A stretch of 64,000 nt of DNA, taken from assembly GCF_001949145.1 (NCBI RefSeq), contig NW_019091356.1, positions 3,339,747 through 3,403,746 on the forward strand, in the 5' to 3' direction. The DNA comes from Acanthaster planci (taxonomy: Eukaryota; Echinodermata; Asteroidea; Valvatida; Acanthasteridae). Every line of letters starts with the position of its first letter. Positions within the stretch are counted from its first letter, which is position 1. A program made the translations under genes and the position numbers. Positions 1-12,959 of the stretch are shown here, piece after piece. The notes below the pieces were generated by a model that saw nothing but the letters and a program-made list of their open reading frames with translations, made no database searches and was not told where the DNA came from.

Positions 1-1530
1 TTACACTGCCAGGTGTGATCGTCCCATTTTCCTTCCAAACAGCCGTTGAAATATTTCATTTCCTTTATTCTCATTCTATTTTTTTTTTTTAATTGGGGAA
101 ACTCTATTTTGACTTGGGAGAACTGCGATCGGTCATGTGGTTTGTATTTATTGATTGGAGTTATTGAATTTGCAGGTCCTGGTGTTAGATTTTTTTTAAT
201 GTACGTGTTTTTTTTCAACTTGTCAAAATCTTTTTGTGTCTAGTTGTAGTTAGGTTGTGCAGAACTCGATACATGTATGATGGAGTGGCTGTGCTTTGCA
301 AGAGATACCGATTACCAGCCAAAATGTGTAATGTGCATTATGCTCGACCGGTTCTCGCCAACTTGCTCTGGCCATCCGTAATATTCTGCTGAGACGGTTC
401 TCAGAGTCGGCCCCAAGGTGGAATGTCACTCGAGTTCAGACGTAAACATTTCTTACCTATTGTGTTGCACTTTGTTTGTGTATTCACTTATGTTAAGTGA
501 AAGTTCCCTCGCCGTTTACTGCAACGCATCCAAAACAAATCGTCCCCCTTATCTGAGTGGAGATTTTTGAGTGTTGCCCACATCCCCTCTGCCATCTCAT
601 AAATATTTATGAATTTTTACCAAGAGATTGGCCGCCACAAACGTCTGCCAAGGAGGTGTTCCTGGATGTGTGCTTTTTATATTTGGTTGGGATAAATTTG
701 AATGTTACTGTAGCTATTTGGAAGCATGTAACTGCAGCATTATAGTCTTCATGTTATCTTTTTTCCCCCAAGTCATAAACACTAAGCCACAAATTTCCTT
801 GCACTTTTTCATATGCTCTCTTGACATGAGTTGAACAAATTATTCAATGACCAACTTGTGACAAGGTTTCTTCGAACAAAGCACATCTAGCTGCCCATTT
901 ATTGGAATGCAAAACTCTCCGTTTCACATTGCTTGAATTTGTTAATTCCTAATTGTCGCGTAACGGTTTCATGTTGTTTACACACTGACGGTGCTTTAGT
1001 CTTGATTCAAGACGCTGATGTTCTGTATTTAATGCATGACTACAACATAAAACTCCAAGAGGAAGGCCGTGTTGCTGACAAACAGAAACCTTGTGTGATC
1101 TTACAGTGGATTGTCGCATCACAGGTTTTGACCACCTTTACACAATTTCTGGACACAAAATGGAGGCACACTAGGGTTTACATTGGGAATTGCATGCGAT
1201 ACCATTTCGTCTCCACCGAAGGCTTGTTGTCACAACCCCAGTGGCCGAGTTTGTTCCCAATGACAGTCTCCTCGTGCAGGCCCCTAGTGCCACAAATTAG
1301 CGTCTTGAAGAAGAGACTAGTAGAAGTGTAACTGTCAGTGATGTGTCCACAAGCCATGTGGTAATCTTGACAGGCCCCTGCTTCGTGCAAGTATGGTGTA
1401 TTTATCCTTTATGTTATTGTTTTATTGTACGCTTTGTTAAGAAGTCTTGTTTCAATGAATCACCTTGTCAGCATATATGTGAACAATAAGCCTTTTATTT
1501 GTTAAATTCGAATAAAACCTGGAGTACTAA
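1..1530 (+). other. No supported gene; possible 3' UTR of an upstream plus-strand gene
   Basis: No open frame here looks like a known protein or is flanked by convincing splice sites. The stretch is AT-rich with T runs, and ends near an AATAAA hexamer at 1511-1516 on the plus strand, so it could be the 3' untranslated end of a gene lying to the left. The longest frame (933-1331, 132 codons) has no recognisable composition or motif and I treat it as chance. Confidence 0.25.
1511..1516 (+). terminator. Candidate polyadenylation signal AATAAA
   Basis: Canonical hexamer on the plus strand at the right end of the gene-free left flank. It would serve a gene upstream of the window. No transcript evidence is available, and in AT-rich DNA such hexamers are frequent. 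Confidence 0.25.
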
Positions 1531-1562
1531 TATAATCCCCCAGACTTGAGACACTTTCTATT

Positions 1563-1709
1563 CCTCGTGATTCGGGCAAGCTTTTGCGTCGCGACCACCA
1601 TCTCCGGAATGGACTAGTTCTTTTGCCCGCCTCTTGTCCTTTGAAAACCGTGTACTAGCTCAAGGCGTCTCTTGTGTAACTAAGCAAAAGCTTGCCCCGA
1701 ATCACGAGG
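1563..1709. mobile_element. Short inverted-repeat (MITE-like) element
   Basis: Arms of about 25 bases at 1563-1587 and 1684-1709 are reverse complements apart from one inserted C. The termini are CCTCGTGATTCGGG and its complement. They enclose about 96 bases with no coding potential. The size and structure fit a miniature inverted-repeat transposable element. I see no convincing target-site duplication, so the superfamily is unassigned. Confidence 0.6.
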
Positions 1710-2118
1710 TATAGCAGCAGTGTCTTTGGTATGAAGAAGTTAAACTCGGTGTACCACATTTTATTCAAATTTAACTCACAAAGGCTTATTCCCCCCAGCA
1801 CTCTCCCAAATCCGGAATGTGATTCAAGTTGCCTTTGTAATACAGGTTAAAGACGGTTGTACATTGCTGTAATAAATTCTGTAGCTGGTAGATATTTTAA
1901 AAAAATACCGTGGTTTGCGTCGACAAATTTTTTTGTTAAAACCCAAAGTTAGATTTCTTACTCTCGAGTACCGTCAGTAAAGTGGCAACTCTGAAAGAAA
2001 TCTTGGCGCCATTTGTTGATGCCTGGGCATCGGACACCTCCCCCCCCCCCGACCGATTCAGGACAGCAAACTGAGTTAAATGGGTGGTCACTGTGGATTG
2101 TGTGGAGCTGACAGTGAC

Positions 2119-2302
2119 CAGGGGTGCGAGTGGCCACTTGACGTGAAGGCTGAAAACCACCATGAACAAAAAGCTGAAAGGTTAGAAGTTCCCATACATT
2201 TGTACACACCCGGGCGTACAAAAAAGCTGAAATTCAGGGTCAACATCTAAACCAAAAAAAAAAAAATGAAATCAGCTAAAAAGCTGAACTCTCACACCCC
2301 TG
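2119..2302 (+). mobile_element. MITE family A, copy 1 (CAGGGGTG termini)
   Basis: A 184-bp unit with terminal inverted repeats close to CAGGGGTGTGAG. Its inner text is shared with units at 5192, 37235 and 41101: a GAGTGGCCACTTG block, repeated AAGCTGAA words, a 'TTCCCATAC' word and a GGGTCAACATC block. No open frame. Termini beginning CAGGGG are typical of non-autonomous hAT elements. The flanks AGTGACCA and AGTGATCA could be a decayed 8-bp duplication. It lies just beyond the 3' end of RACGAP1. Confidence 0.7.
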
Positions 2303-2374
2303 AGTGATCAAAATTCATCCGCAAATTTCACCACACTGAGGAGCAAAACGCATCGTATTCATACTCTCACAACA

Positions 2375-2380
2375 TTTATT
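2375..2380 (-). terminator. Candidate polyadenylation signal of RACGAP1
   Basis: The plus strand reads TTTATT, which is AATAAA on the minus strand. It is the first canonical hexamer found downstream of the RACGAP1 stop codon at 3628, implying a 3' UTR of about 1.25 kb. An ATTAAA variant near 2800 would give a shorter form. Confidence 0.45.
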
Positions 2381-3627
2381 CATGCAAAAGAAATATCATT
2401 TTTAAAAAGGAAAAAAAAAATCACCGTGAAGCCTTGTGTCATTGCTTTTTCTGATTTAGCATGTACATGTATTCACGTTTCCATTGCTCAGAAACTCCTA
2501 AACCTACAAGTGATACTTTATACACCGTTTTATCTGTAGTCCCTGAATCTCATTCCAAAATCTGACATTTGATGCGCAAGAAACTCTAATGCCGATTCAA
2601 ACTTCCATGTGGACGAAAGTCACATTTTACCTGTAAAAAATTAACTAAATCACAGAGAACTGTCACGTGCACATTCAGAAACCGACAAATATAAACTACG
2701 TTCTATTTACACCCATAAACTAGCATTAGGATTGGTAGGCTTCTTGTATTTACAATCTTCAAGGCAAAGATCTTGTATTTTGAAAGTGAGATTTAGTTCT
2801 GTTTTTAATGTTCTTGCCAAGCGTCATCTGTATCCCCTTCCGCAGCCCTCCTAGGTATTTCTCGTTATCCTAAATGTTAAAATTAGAACGGGGCTCGGAA
2901 TTACTACCTTTGGCCGTAAAAACGTTATTTACAAATCTACATACTTGTACACGTATGTTACAGTAAGCTATTTGAGAATGGAGTTCTGCACGCCGGCTCA
3001 TTCAAAGATTACTCATTCTTGAACTTAAAAATCTCCAGACAAAAGACACTGTTGGAAGTTCTGGCTGTCGGCAATAGCGCATGTACCTCTGGAAGACGCT
3101 GGTTAGCGGCTGCTGCCACGTACCATAGACGTTCGTGCTACCGGTAGCCACAGCCCTTGATGTTGGACACTGGCTCGCATGTGTGAGCCAGTGTGTTACT
3201 ACTTCTTAGGCTAATACCTCTTCGTTCTGAATGGCGATGAATGGTGCAAAGATCAGGCCATCAAAGCCGGAAGTTGCTGGCATGGGGCTTTGCCTTAAAT
3301 CGCAGGCAGTATCGCAACTGTGTCTTAAATCTGGGGAAATTAAATTTTCAATGACCAAGTGTACAAAAAAATCAAAAAGTAACAGAACTTACGTCATTCA
3401 AATGAAACTCACAAATATTCCCATCTGTCACAGGATTTTGCTGTACATTGATGTGTTAACAAAGATGTCGCTTGTGTCACAGAGAGCCTGGTTCTCACCA
3501 CTCGCTGGCCATCTTCAAACTTATTCTCACACCAGAGTCTGGGAATCTGACTCAGGTGGCTACAGATTAGAAAGACTCCGTACCTGTATGCTAAGAATGA
3601 TAGTAGGTTCATCTTTCACCCGTGCAT

Positions 3628-6600
3628 TTATCTCAGTGTCGGTGAGGCAAAGAAATGGGTTGACTTCTTGACGGTGTTCTCTGACTTGCTGCCAAATCTA
3701 AACAAAACAAAAAAAAAAGCAAAGCGCAGGGTTAAACAACAATGCAACACGACATTGGAAACGCTTTCACAGAAACATAGAACCATTTCATAGAACCATT
3801 CAAAGTCGTAGCGTAATAGTTACTATTGGGTGAAAATGTGATTTATAGTATCTTTCGGCTCATTCGTGTCATTAATTTGTAATGTCAAAACAGAAATTCA
3901 CACTGTGAATTCACGGCAGTTCAACTGTGGAAAATTCCGCTGTGAGTGCTTTTCTGTGTCAAACAACGTGACCAATTTCGTGCCAAGCACGAACTGGTAT
4001 TCCGGTGGCGGCAATGCGCTGTAAATCGCCACGCCATATTGCGCCGCTTGTCACGGCTAAGGTTGGGCTCAAAGAGAGGGTGCCGGAAGGGAGGGGGATT
4101 TACCTGGGGGTGAGGGGCGTCTTGGTGAAGATGGACCGCGCCTTGCTGATGGAGGAGCTGGAGGGGGTCTTCTTGCCCATCTTGCCCTGGGTCTGCGGGG
4201 TGTTGACCGGGCCGAAACGATTACTGCCACCACCTTCTGCCAAAACAGAAAAAAATGAGGAAGGAGAACCATGGAGGACGTGGAGCACAATCGTTCACCC
4301 AGAAGAACCGGAAGAATAGCAGAGCAAGAGCGAACGCAAGCGAGAAGGGATGCAAAATTGAACCTCTGGAAAAGTTAACAGGAGTGCCATGCTAAGGTTT
4401 ACCGTATGAAAGCTTGAAGATGGCAAACAACAGAAAATAAAACTGAATGGTGATGTAATGTTCAAGAAAAAGCACGACTGATGCAAACCAGAAAAGCGAC
4501 AGAACGTCAGACTTTTAAAATGTAAGGAAAGACAGAAAAATAGGATGTTAAAAGTGGTGCAAAGTGTCGAAGGTAAGCTTTGCTGTACACAGCACAGAGT
4601 GCACCTGAATTGGAAAAAACTTCAAGGCCATCCCAAGATGTACAAGAAACCAAATTCCAAACTGGAAGGGAAACCAAAGCCCCTTTCCAATACTTGTAAA
4701 ACTGGTGTCAGTGAAATGCTCGCAACTGTGACGACTTCAGCACTTGTTGCACTCGTGTTGTCGTACAAAGACTGTGTGTCAGAAGCCTAGTGCGCATCAA
4801 AAAAAGGATACTGGTCGGTGAAAATGACTGCATTGCATCGTTTTCAACGCAATTACAGGTATTTTATAAATTTATCCTGCAAGTAAGGTGTTTCGAGTTT
4901 CAAGTATTTGTCATTTTTAAAATCCAAAAGTTGGTATTCGCTGGACTCCAACTCTTGCAGCATATATCTTGGTGCTTTTTTTTTTTTTTTCTTCAGTTTT
5001 TCGCATTCTTGTAGTCTTGGTGAGATGGCCTTTTTGTTTTTCCACAGTTCCTACTTTTCTTGAAGGAATCTTTCTTGTTCATGCTGGCGGGCGTCCGCAG
5101 TGAGCCCGGCATGCCAATGTGCCCGACTGAAATTACAAAGCAATTGCAGCACATTAGAGACGAGAAGGTGATCATCGGCGTTTGACATACGCAGGGGTGT
5201 GAGTGGCCACTTGAAATCGACGCTGAAAACAGCTAGCAAAACGCTTCAGCGTGAAAATGTTCCCATACTTTTGCACAGGCCAGGAGTACAAAAAAAGTTG
5301 AAATTGAGGGTCAACATCGGCACGAAAAAAGCTGAAATCTGTGAAAAAAAGCTGCATTCTCACACCCCTGCAAATGGGAAGGGTAAGCAGGGACCTGGTC
5401 ATCTTAACACATGGATGCATTTTTGTTTTAATATCGGTGTGCAGGGCGGTGTTGACATTGGTGGAAGGTTTATGCCTCGCGATACGCGTTCTGCCCAAAC
5501 TGCGCCACGCTGGTCTACAAATCTCTGAAAACAGCAATTTTGTCAGAATTCTTTTCAAATATACAAGGGCCAGCATGGATGCACTGTGAAATGGTACGTG
5601 GAAGATGCCATTCGGTCGCAAAAATGGTTGAATGCTTATTTATGAACAACTTCACGAATCTATCCGTATTGGACACTTTGCAGCAATCCTGTGCCACTTT
5701 CGTTGAACTTGAGCAGAACTTTCCAAACCAAAAATGAATCTGGGGTGGTTAGAATTGATTTCAGTAATGATTAATTGAAAAAAAAAGAAATAAACCTTCA
5801 CCACGACTCTGTTTTTTTTCTGTTTTTGTTAATTCAACTAGCTGACAGCTACCAACCTGTTGGATGAGCCTCGGGTGTGCCAAAGTGACGGTTGGTGATA
5901 ACGTTCATGTCGCCGGTCACAGCATTCTCCGCGTCCACGTTGACAAATGCCTTCCAGAAATCGGTGGGTAGCGAGAGCAGCCGATCAACGACCTAGAGGA
6001 AGAGAAGACATCTTGTTGAAACTCCCATGGGGGGGTGGGACAAAGTGTCGTGAGGATACGGTCTGCATAATGCCGCTGCGACACGTTACGCTATACTCTT
6101 TATCTCATCTTGTGAAATGGTGCTAATGCACCGGACCTGCTAACCAAGCCGTACTCCTTCCTGAGGTCAGGCATCACCACACAGTAGATTAAAAGGTATT
6201 CAAATGAGCCTTCGATTCATTCACAATTTTTAATCTATTGTGTGGTAATGCCTGACCTCAGGAAGGAGTACGGCATGTTGGCAGGTCTGATACACCATGG
6301 GTTCTTGCAAGCGTACTGGACGTACCGCGGGTTGCTGCTTGGTGTCGTTCAGCATCTGCAAGGGCTCGGGATCCGGCACGGCGTGACCTACGATAGTCGG
6401 CCCAAAGACGCGGGACAGGTTGACCACGCCCATCTTGCACGCTGGACTCTCGGCCACCCTGCGAGAGACGGACAGACAGTTCCCATTCACATTTTCAAAT
6501 TATTTCTAACACAAGGACTGAGCAGCCATATAAAACCAAATAGAAATAACAAGAAACCGTTGCATAAAAATCCCATGGAACATGACAGAGAAACTTGAAT

Positions 6601-9600
6601 TTTCTACACAATCTGTTCATGTTTAACAAAGCACTGTAGAGCCTCTTTTGAACCTGGATTTTTCTCAAAGTTTCAACTTTTCCAGGCCATTGAAAAAGGC
6701 ACAGAAATGAAATCTATATATTTTGTTACCAGGTGCACATTTCTTTGACAGTGGTAAAATCTTCATGTTTGTGGTTGTCAACAGGGAGCCCGAGTTTATC
6801 AGCATCAAGAGTTTGATCCACTGAACATTAAAAGACATAGCAAATTAGCAAAGCACACTGCGAGCATTCAGGGGAGAAGTTTTGCCGACCTCTGCAGGTG
6901 GAGAATGATGTAGGCCAGGGTGTCCCGGTTGGGCAAGGGCAGCTCGCTGATGGCCTGGTAGGTGAAGGTGGCGCAGTCGTCCGGGTCGGGCAGGGCGGCC
7001 GCCCTCATGAAGGTCGGGTGCAGCTTGTAGGTGACCAGGGGCTCCGACAGGTTGCGCAGGAAGTCCTTGAGGAGGCCTGTCACGTTGTTGATGTCCGGGG
7101 TGCGGTCCTGGCAATCGTAAGTACAACAAGAAAGGGAAAAGATAAGCATCTTCAAACTTCAACCACGGTTTTATCAAGGATTGGAACACCGGCCTGTCCC
7201 TTCCCAGCAAATTGTTTGCACCTGACACCCTTGGTGCCACAAAGGAAAGAGAAAGATTTGTTCACCCCTGTTCAAGATTTATGTATATAATTGGAGGGGC
7301 GGTGGTAAATTTTGTGCACGCAATATTGCTGGTCCAAGACTGCATTTGCCAGCCCTCGGGACAGGCGGCCAGACGAATCCCTGTCGTGATCCGGGGATCA
7401 AGTTGATATGACAGTTGACTGACCAGGTGAAGGTCTTTGCCCAACATCGCTCTCTCTTTCAGCTCCTTGATGGCTCGCTCCGATCCTGACAGGCGGTACA
7501 GCCCCTCCTCACTCATACCTCGCCTTTCCACCTCAGCGACGCATTGGACCTGAAAGGTAAGATGGTCAAAGAATGCTGGTTTGGATCGACTGTCTTCCAA
7601 TTCCAACCCCTTACCGAACCTGAACAGGAAAAGTTAAGAAGCGATGCCGTGAAAAACTATCATTTTTGGACCACCGACGGGAAATTCATTGCAGGGGAAA
7701 CACTACTTGTATACACATACACATGTATTCCAACACACAAGTCGCAATCTTTAGAATTTTTCAAAAGTCTTCCAGTTTGATTTTTCAAATAATACAACAA
7801 AAGTCTTCCGCTTTGTCATTACAGATAATAAAGTAATTTCAGAGCCTTTTCAAAGTTGTCTTCTCTTGCCTTTTTTCCGCTCACGGGTTTATTTATAATG
7901 CGCGTAGAGTCAGCTTACCACCAGTGGGGGTACCATGGGGGAGGTTGATGGCGCCACATCCGAGAGCTGCGTGTTAGGGCCGTAGGGTCTGCTCTTGGTG
8001 GGCGTCAGCACCACGGGCTGACAGGGGAGCGGTGCTTCGTCCTGACAGTCGGGGTGACACACCATGCGACAGTCTATGAGAGAGTGTGTATAACAAACCA
8101 TTGAGGATACTTTTACCATTGCCATAAGTCTGTTTGAACTGGATGAAATCTGTTAAGAAGTGAAATTCTGGATTTTTTTTTTTTTTTAGCGCTTACCTTT
8201 GCATTTCAGGGCATACTTTCCAAACTTGATTCTCTTCCCACACTAGACGGAAAATGAAAAGGATAATTATTTCAAACACAAAACTGGTTTAATTTAAAAC
8301 ACAAAACCGGAAAATAACTTAATGCTCACTCTTGGAAACATTTATATCTAAGATTACCTCAAGCCTAGCCTTGGCTGGTGTAAAGCAATGCTGGAACTCA
8401 TATACGAGCATGAGCAGCTTGATAGACCCAGGCTAGCATGGACTGACATAGAACAAAATTTGGGTCAGAGCCCAACGCCAAATGACCATGGTTAAACCAA
8501 TTTTCTGTGATGCATACCACACCACTTCTACTAAGTATAAGGCAACTCTAAGAAATTTGACCCAATAAACTTACTGGTTTGCACGATTCCGGCTTGAGAA
8601 CCGTCTTGGTGCAGAAGGAGTGTTGCCGGGCTGCCTTGCTGGTTTTGATCGGTTCCTCCCTGTGCTGGACCACGTTGGCACTGTTCAGGGCGGCCTTGAG
8701 GTGCTGGTTCTCCGGAAGGCTCCAGAAAGAGTCATCCGGGACATTATGCTCTTCAAAACAAAACAAAAAAAACAAGAAACCGATTTCAAGATAAGTTTGT
8801 GGTTGAGTCAAGGAAGCAATATGCATCAAGAGTGTGTGGAAAATTGATGGGACAGCTTTGGATACTTCCTGTAGTCAAACCGCTACGCAGCAAAATTTGA
8901 ATTTTCCAAATCATGCCAGAGTTGAGTGATTCTTCGGTCCTTGTGAATTTCAAGACTTGGAAGTGACTGTTACAGACATTCTCCAAATAAAATCCACAAA
9001 GAGCATGTAGGAAGATGTACATCCAAGATCCAAGAACCCAATTTCGCTGAAGGTGTTCCAGGCAAGTAATTATTACTTGAGGCACGACTAAAGTAACGGA
9101 ACTGACCTCCACTTTTCAACAGTTCCCGCGAGGGCCTCTTCCTGTTCTTGGGCCCCGGCGGCCGGGAGAAGCTCTTGTCCAATCGCGGTACCGTCTCTAT
9201 GTTCATGGCTGCTGTGATTGGCCCGTCGGCTGGCACAGTGACGGTCGTTTTGACAATAGATGTTTCCTGGAACAAGATATACGTACCAGTTTGCAAATAC
9301 GAAGTGGTGTCCATAGCTCAGAGCACTCAATATTGGATTGCTTTCTGTTCGAGTGCTCTTGGCCAAACGTCAAGAAGCAAATAATCAAGACATCTGATGC
9401 TTGGCAAATTTCCACATCAAACAAAATCAACATCTGACCACTGAATGGTGCTTAACTAAACCCACAAATGCAATAATATTCACCCAACCATTTGATGGTT
9501 ATCTAGGATTTTTTTTTACCCCCAATATTGATTCCAGCTTACCTTATCATTGCTGGGACTATATGTGATGTACTGCGTCTTCACTTTCTTTGGGGGAGTG

Positions 9601-11554
9601 TCTTCCTCGAGTGGGGGTGCACTTGGCCTCTGAGAAAATGAGAGAAAATGTGAGAAGATACGAGGAAAGGGGAGAAAATGTGAGAAAACATGAGAAATGG
9701 GGAGACCTTGGCATACTAGTATTCCCAGCAATTTGAAAAAAGGTCACGATTCCAGGCATTAACAGTCAAGAGCTCAATCTCTGGTCTTAATAGCGCACTG
9801 TAAGAATTGTCACTTAAATCTTAAAGACGGGGTATGTAGGGACACGGATAGGAAGTGCAAGAGCTCCCACCTTCTTTGAAGCTGACCGCCCACCGCCTCG
9901 CTTCCACGTCTTCCCGCCCCTCAAGTAGGACACATCCAGGTCCTCCTCTGTGTGATCGTAGCTGACATCCGATGGGGACAGGAGGTCGGCCGAGTGCTCG
10001 TGGATGGCAGAGAGGCGATTGGTGGCGGTGGGCGTGCCGCCGCCGTTCTGCTGCTCGCTGCGCAGGAAGGCCAGGCTCTCCCGGTCCTTCTCTGACAGCT
10101 GGTTCATCTTGTTGTCGGCCAGCAGCTCCCGGATCAGCATGATCTGTTGGTCCTGTTGGGTTGGCAAAACAAAGGAGTGAGGGAGTTAGCGAACTTTGCA
10201 GAACGAATCAACCTGAATGAAAGGATGAGTACGAGAACTGACAGCAGGGAGTCTACTCAGACAGCTGTAAGTCGACAGAGGAAATTTTGTCTGAAAACCG
10301 AAGAAACGTTACGTATGTATGGCGCCACAGTCATCTTAAATAAACTAAGTGTTGAGCTGTTGCAGGACATGTATACCTGAATTGACCTACTGTGCTAGAA
10401 TTGCGTCAGTGCAGCTTGTGAAATTAATGTCCACTAGAAAATGGACGCAGGACGCACAAAGCTAAACAATGAAAACTCAGCATAGATAATTCCACAGGGC
10501 TGTCCACGTGGAAATGGCTAACTCACAAAGAAGTCACAGGCTGATACTACATTAATTGGAGCTTCGTTTCAAGTTAGACATGACATTTTATCAGCAGCCT
10601 CTTTGAAACCCCACGTGACCAACCGCTCGTTCTTTATACTTCAACAAAACATAACACAGTGGTAGGCTCTACACTCCTTTGCCATTCAACACACTAGCAA
10701 ACCTCAATTCTGTTTAAACCATTTTTCAAAGGATCATGGGTACTTCAGGATCGCTGGTCACTTTGTGGGTGAATTGAAACTGATGAAACTCACCAGTTCG
10801 TCAGATCTAGCCTCCGCCCTCGTTCTTCTCTTCATTTCCACATCAACTTGATTTCTGTTAACAAAACAAATCAACTAAAACAGTAAAAACACGAGATGTG
10901 AGGCAACGTAAACATCAACGCGGCGTACTTCACCACTGCATTTATTGTTCAATCAGTCATAAAGTTCAAAGATCATAAGTCAGAGGGGAACCACAGACCT
11001 GGCATGTTTGAGCTTGACGTCCAGTCCGTCTTTCTCGGCGGTGATCTTGGTGATGAACTCCTGCATCCGAAGCTTCTCCTGTGATGCAGAAAGCCACTGG
11101 CGTCGACAAGAATCCTGGTTCTTGGCAAATTTGAGGAACTCTGGCAAAAGCCCACAAGTACAGAGAAGCGAATTTAAAAAAATCCCAAATTATCATGCAC
11201 GTGATGCTGTGCACTGTCTTCAAGCAAACTTGAATCTTCAATTTTGATAGTCGAACCATGGTGCCAAGGTGTGGTTCACATCACACCCCATGTATCGTAC
11301 TGCTCTAACTCTGCATATCTGTCTAGGATCGGGACCTAACAATTTCCTCGTTTTAAGTGGAATATTTTATTAACAGTGCTCTTAGACACAAGGTTTGCCG
11401 GTCATATCAAAGGGATCTAGGGTTGCGATATGCAACTTCACTTGTAGATTGAAAGTGGCGCTTCACCTGGTTCGCATCCTTTGCTCAACACTGACTGGTA
11501 GTGGCAAATCTCGTCGAAGGCTGCCACAATCGACATGCTACTTCCTCCGCTCAT
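3628..11554 (-). CDS. RACGAP1: Rac GTPase-activating protein 1 (MgcRacGAP/Cyk-4), complete
   Basis: Centralspindlin subunit: it binds the kinesin KIF23 and regulates Rho-family GTPases at the spindle midzone in cytokinesis. Coding exons, 5' to 3' on the minus strand: 11554-11467, 11140-10999, 10854-10794, 10152-9871, 9629-9543, 9266-9107, 8750-8575, 8242-8197, 8073-7919, 7549-7424, 7107-6890, 6458-6326, 5992-5857, 4236-4104, 3697-3628. Joined they give 670 residues (human protein about 632). Order of parts: N-terminal coiled coil about 1-130; low-complexity linker; C1 zinc-finger domain about 317-365 with the full His/Cys pattern; RhoGAP domain about 385-575 with the arginine finger R418 in GLYRLSG; C-terminal tail ending FFASPTLR, close to the human end. 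The start ATG (11552-11554) is the only one opening this exon; an acceptor just upstream (exon edge 11619) indicates a further non-coding first exon. Assignment is firm; RNA should confirm the exon edges. Confidence 0.95.
4237..5856 (-). other. Long RACGAP1 intron, no gene
   Basis: Largest 3'-side intron of RACGAP1. Apart from the family A transposon copy at 5192-5370 it holds only short frames with no protein-like character, plus T-rich runs. I see no RNA gene in it. Confidence 0.6.
5192..5370 (+). mobile_element. MITE family A, copy 2
   Basis: 179 bp, same orientation as copy 1, with the best-preserved ends of the family: CAGGGGTGTGAG on the left and CTCACACCCCTG on the right, perfectly complementary. 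The inner blocks match copy 1 in order. It sits in a RACGAP1 intron (4237-5856). The flanks show no clear target-site duplication. Confidence 0.75.
6134..6287. repeat. Near-perfect long hairpin in a RACGAP1 intron
   Basis: The arms at about 6134-6194 and 6227-6287 are reverse complements over roughly 60 bases with only a few mismatches, separated by a short loop. Each carries the words GTACTCCTTCCTGAGGTC or its complement. The whole lies within the intron 5993-6325, 38 bases from the splice donor of exon 6458-6326. It is either a foldback transposon relic or an RNA hairpin; the sequence alone does not decide. Confidence 0.75.
9631..9706. repeat. Purine-rich degenerate short tandem repeat
   Basis: The plus strand carries repeated variants of TGAGAAAATG over about 75 bases, so the RACGAP1 (minus-strand) intron has a long pyrimidine tract just upstream of the acceptor at 9629. 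That tract includes or extends the polypyrimidine tract of this splice site. Confidence 0.6.
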
Positions 11555-11619
11555 GGCTGTGGCTCTGATATTCTTTGCTGAACAACTTTCTTGATTTTGA
11601 GCAGGTGATGAACACGTCC

Positions 11620-12959
11620 CTGCAACATTAAGACAATTTTGACTGTGTTGAGCATAAACTTTCTACCATGCACAACTTTAGAGACTGCCCAGGAAGAACA
11701 TACGTACGTAAGCTGCTTTATTATTATTATCGTTATTTATTCTTGTTTATCCCGGGTTAAAGCAGCTCAGCATAAGCTGTTCTCCACTGATGCCCATCAC
11801 TTAACAGGGAACAAATTAAAATGTTTAAGACCCACGGTACGCACTGCGATCACTGTACAAATATGTGTTGGGAACGATCAGCAGATCTGCATGGTTCACA
11901 AATCACTCTGCGTGATTGGTCATTTCTGTATATCTCCAACTTTACCATCCTTTTTTGAAACAATCTTCCACAAGTGTGAATAGAAAGGACGGGCTAATGG
12001 TGGAATTATCTGATTGACAAATCATGAAATAATGACCACTATTATTAGCATGATTACAGATACTTTGAAATTTAAAGTAAAGCCGGCATTTGATTCATTG
12101 AAATAAGGCGCAAATAAGAACAAAGATTTTACAAACACATCAATTTTAAGCTTTTCAGTTAAAACCCACACTCATATTTCTGTGTATAAAATAATCACAG
12201 TTTGCTCTGCATTGCACATGTACAAAAAAATCTCAAAATATCCTCGCTTCAATTTGAAGTTCAAATTGAATTTTTTTTGCTTTGCATGGTCTGATGGAAT
12301 CCAAATTCATATCAAAATATTTCTTACAACATCACCTTCAAAATAACCTCTAAAAAGAAAACAGAAAAAAATTACAAAAGTGTCTTGGCCTCCCTATAGT
12401 TGTGCCCGGCCTAGTATGGGAACAGGGTGCTAAAGGTAGGCCTAATGTCAATGGACACCTACTCCCTAGTAAATTTTTGTAACTTAAATAAACACCTCCT
12501 TGATTCCTCCTTCCCTCACCCGGCCAACCCAGCCATGATTCATCAAGTGGCCATGGCATGAAATCCCACATGCACAATGCACAAGCCATGTGACGGGTAG
12601 GCCTACCATTTCTACTCGCAACTGAACTAAACTGGCCTAGCACTGCACTGTGGCAGGCATCGATGGAAACATGGGAAAGGTGCGGCCATGGCGCGACTAA
12701 CCATGCTAACAAACAACACTCCACTACCTCAATACCTGGCTACAGAAAGAAACTTGGCCAAGTTGACCCAGTTGAGGGCTTTTTAAACACCTTTAGAAAT
12801 CACAAGACACATCCCTTATTATAATTACGTATCACAAATTACATTTAGTGTTTATTTTCTTTTAAAAAGGTAAAAGTGAGACGAAAGCTCTCAAAAGATT
12901 TCACCTTTGTCCACGCAAGTTCCACGAGTTCTTCCCACAAAACGGTTTTGAGTTTAGAA
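11620..12959. other. Upstream region / first intron of RACGAP1
   Basis: Between the first coding exon of RACGAP1 (acceptor at 11619/11620) and the shared promoter. It probably holds the 5' UTR intron of RACGAP1; a donor-like ACAAAG|GTGAAA on the minus strand near 12900 could end the non-coding first exon. No coding exon or RNA gene recognised. Confidence 0.45.

Noticed and set aside
933-1331. 132-codon plus-strand frame in the left flank
   Set aside because: Composition not protein-like, and no domain or splice signals support it.
12350-12724. 124-codon minus-strand frame upstream of RACGAP1
   Set aside because: No known motif, and it lies in the 5' intron region; looks like a chance frame.
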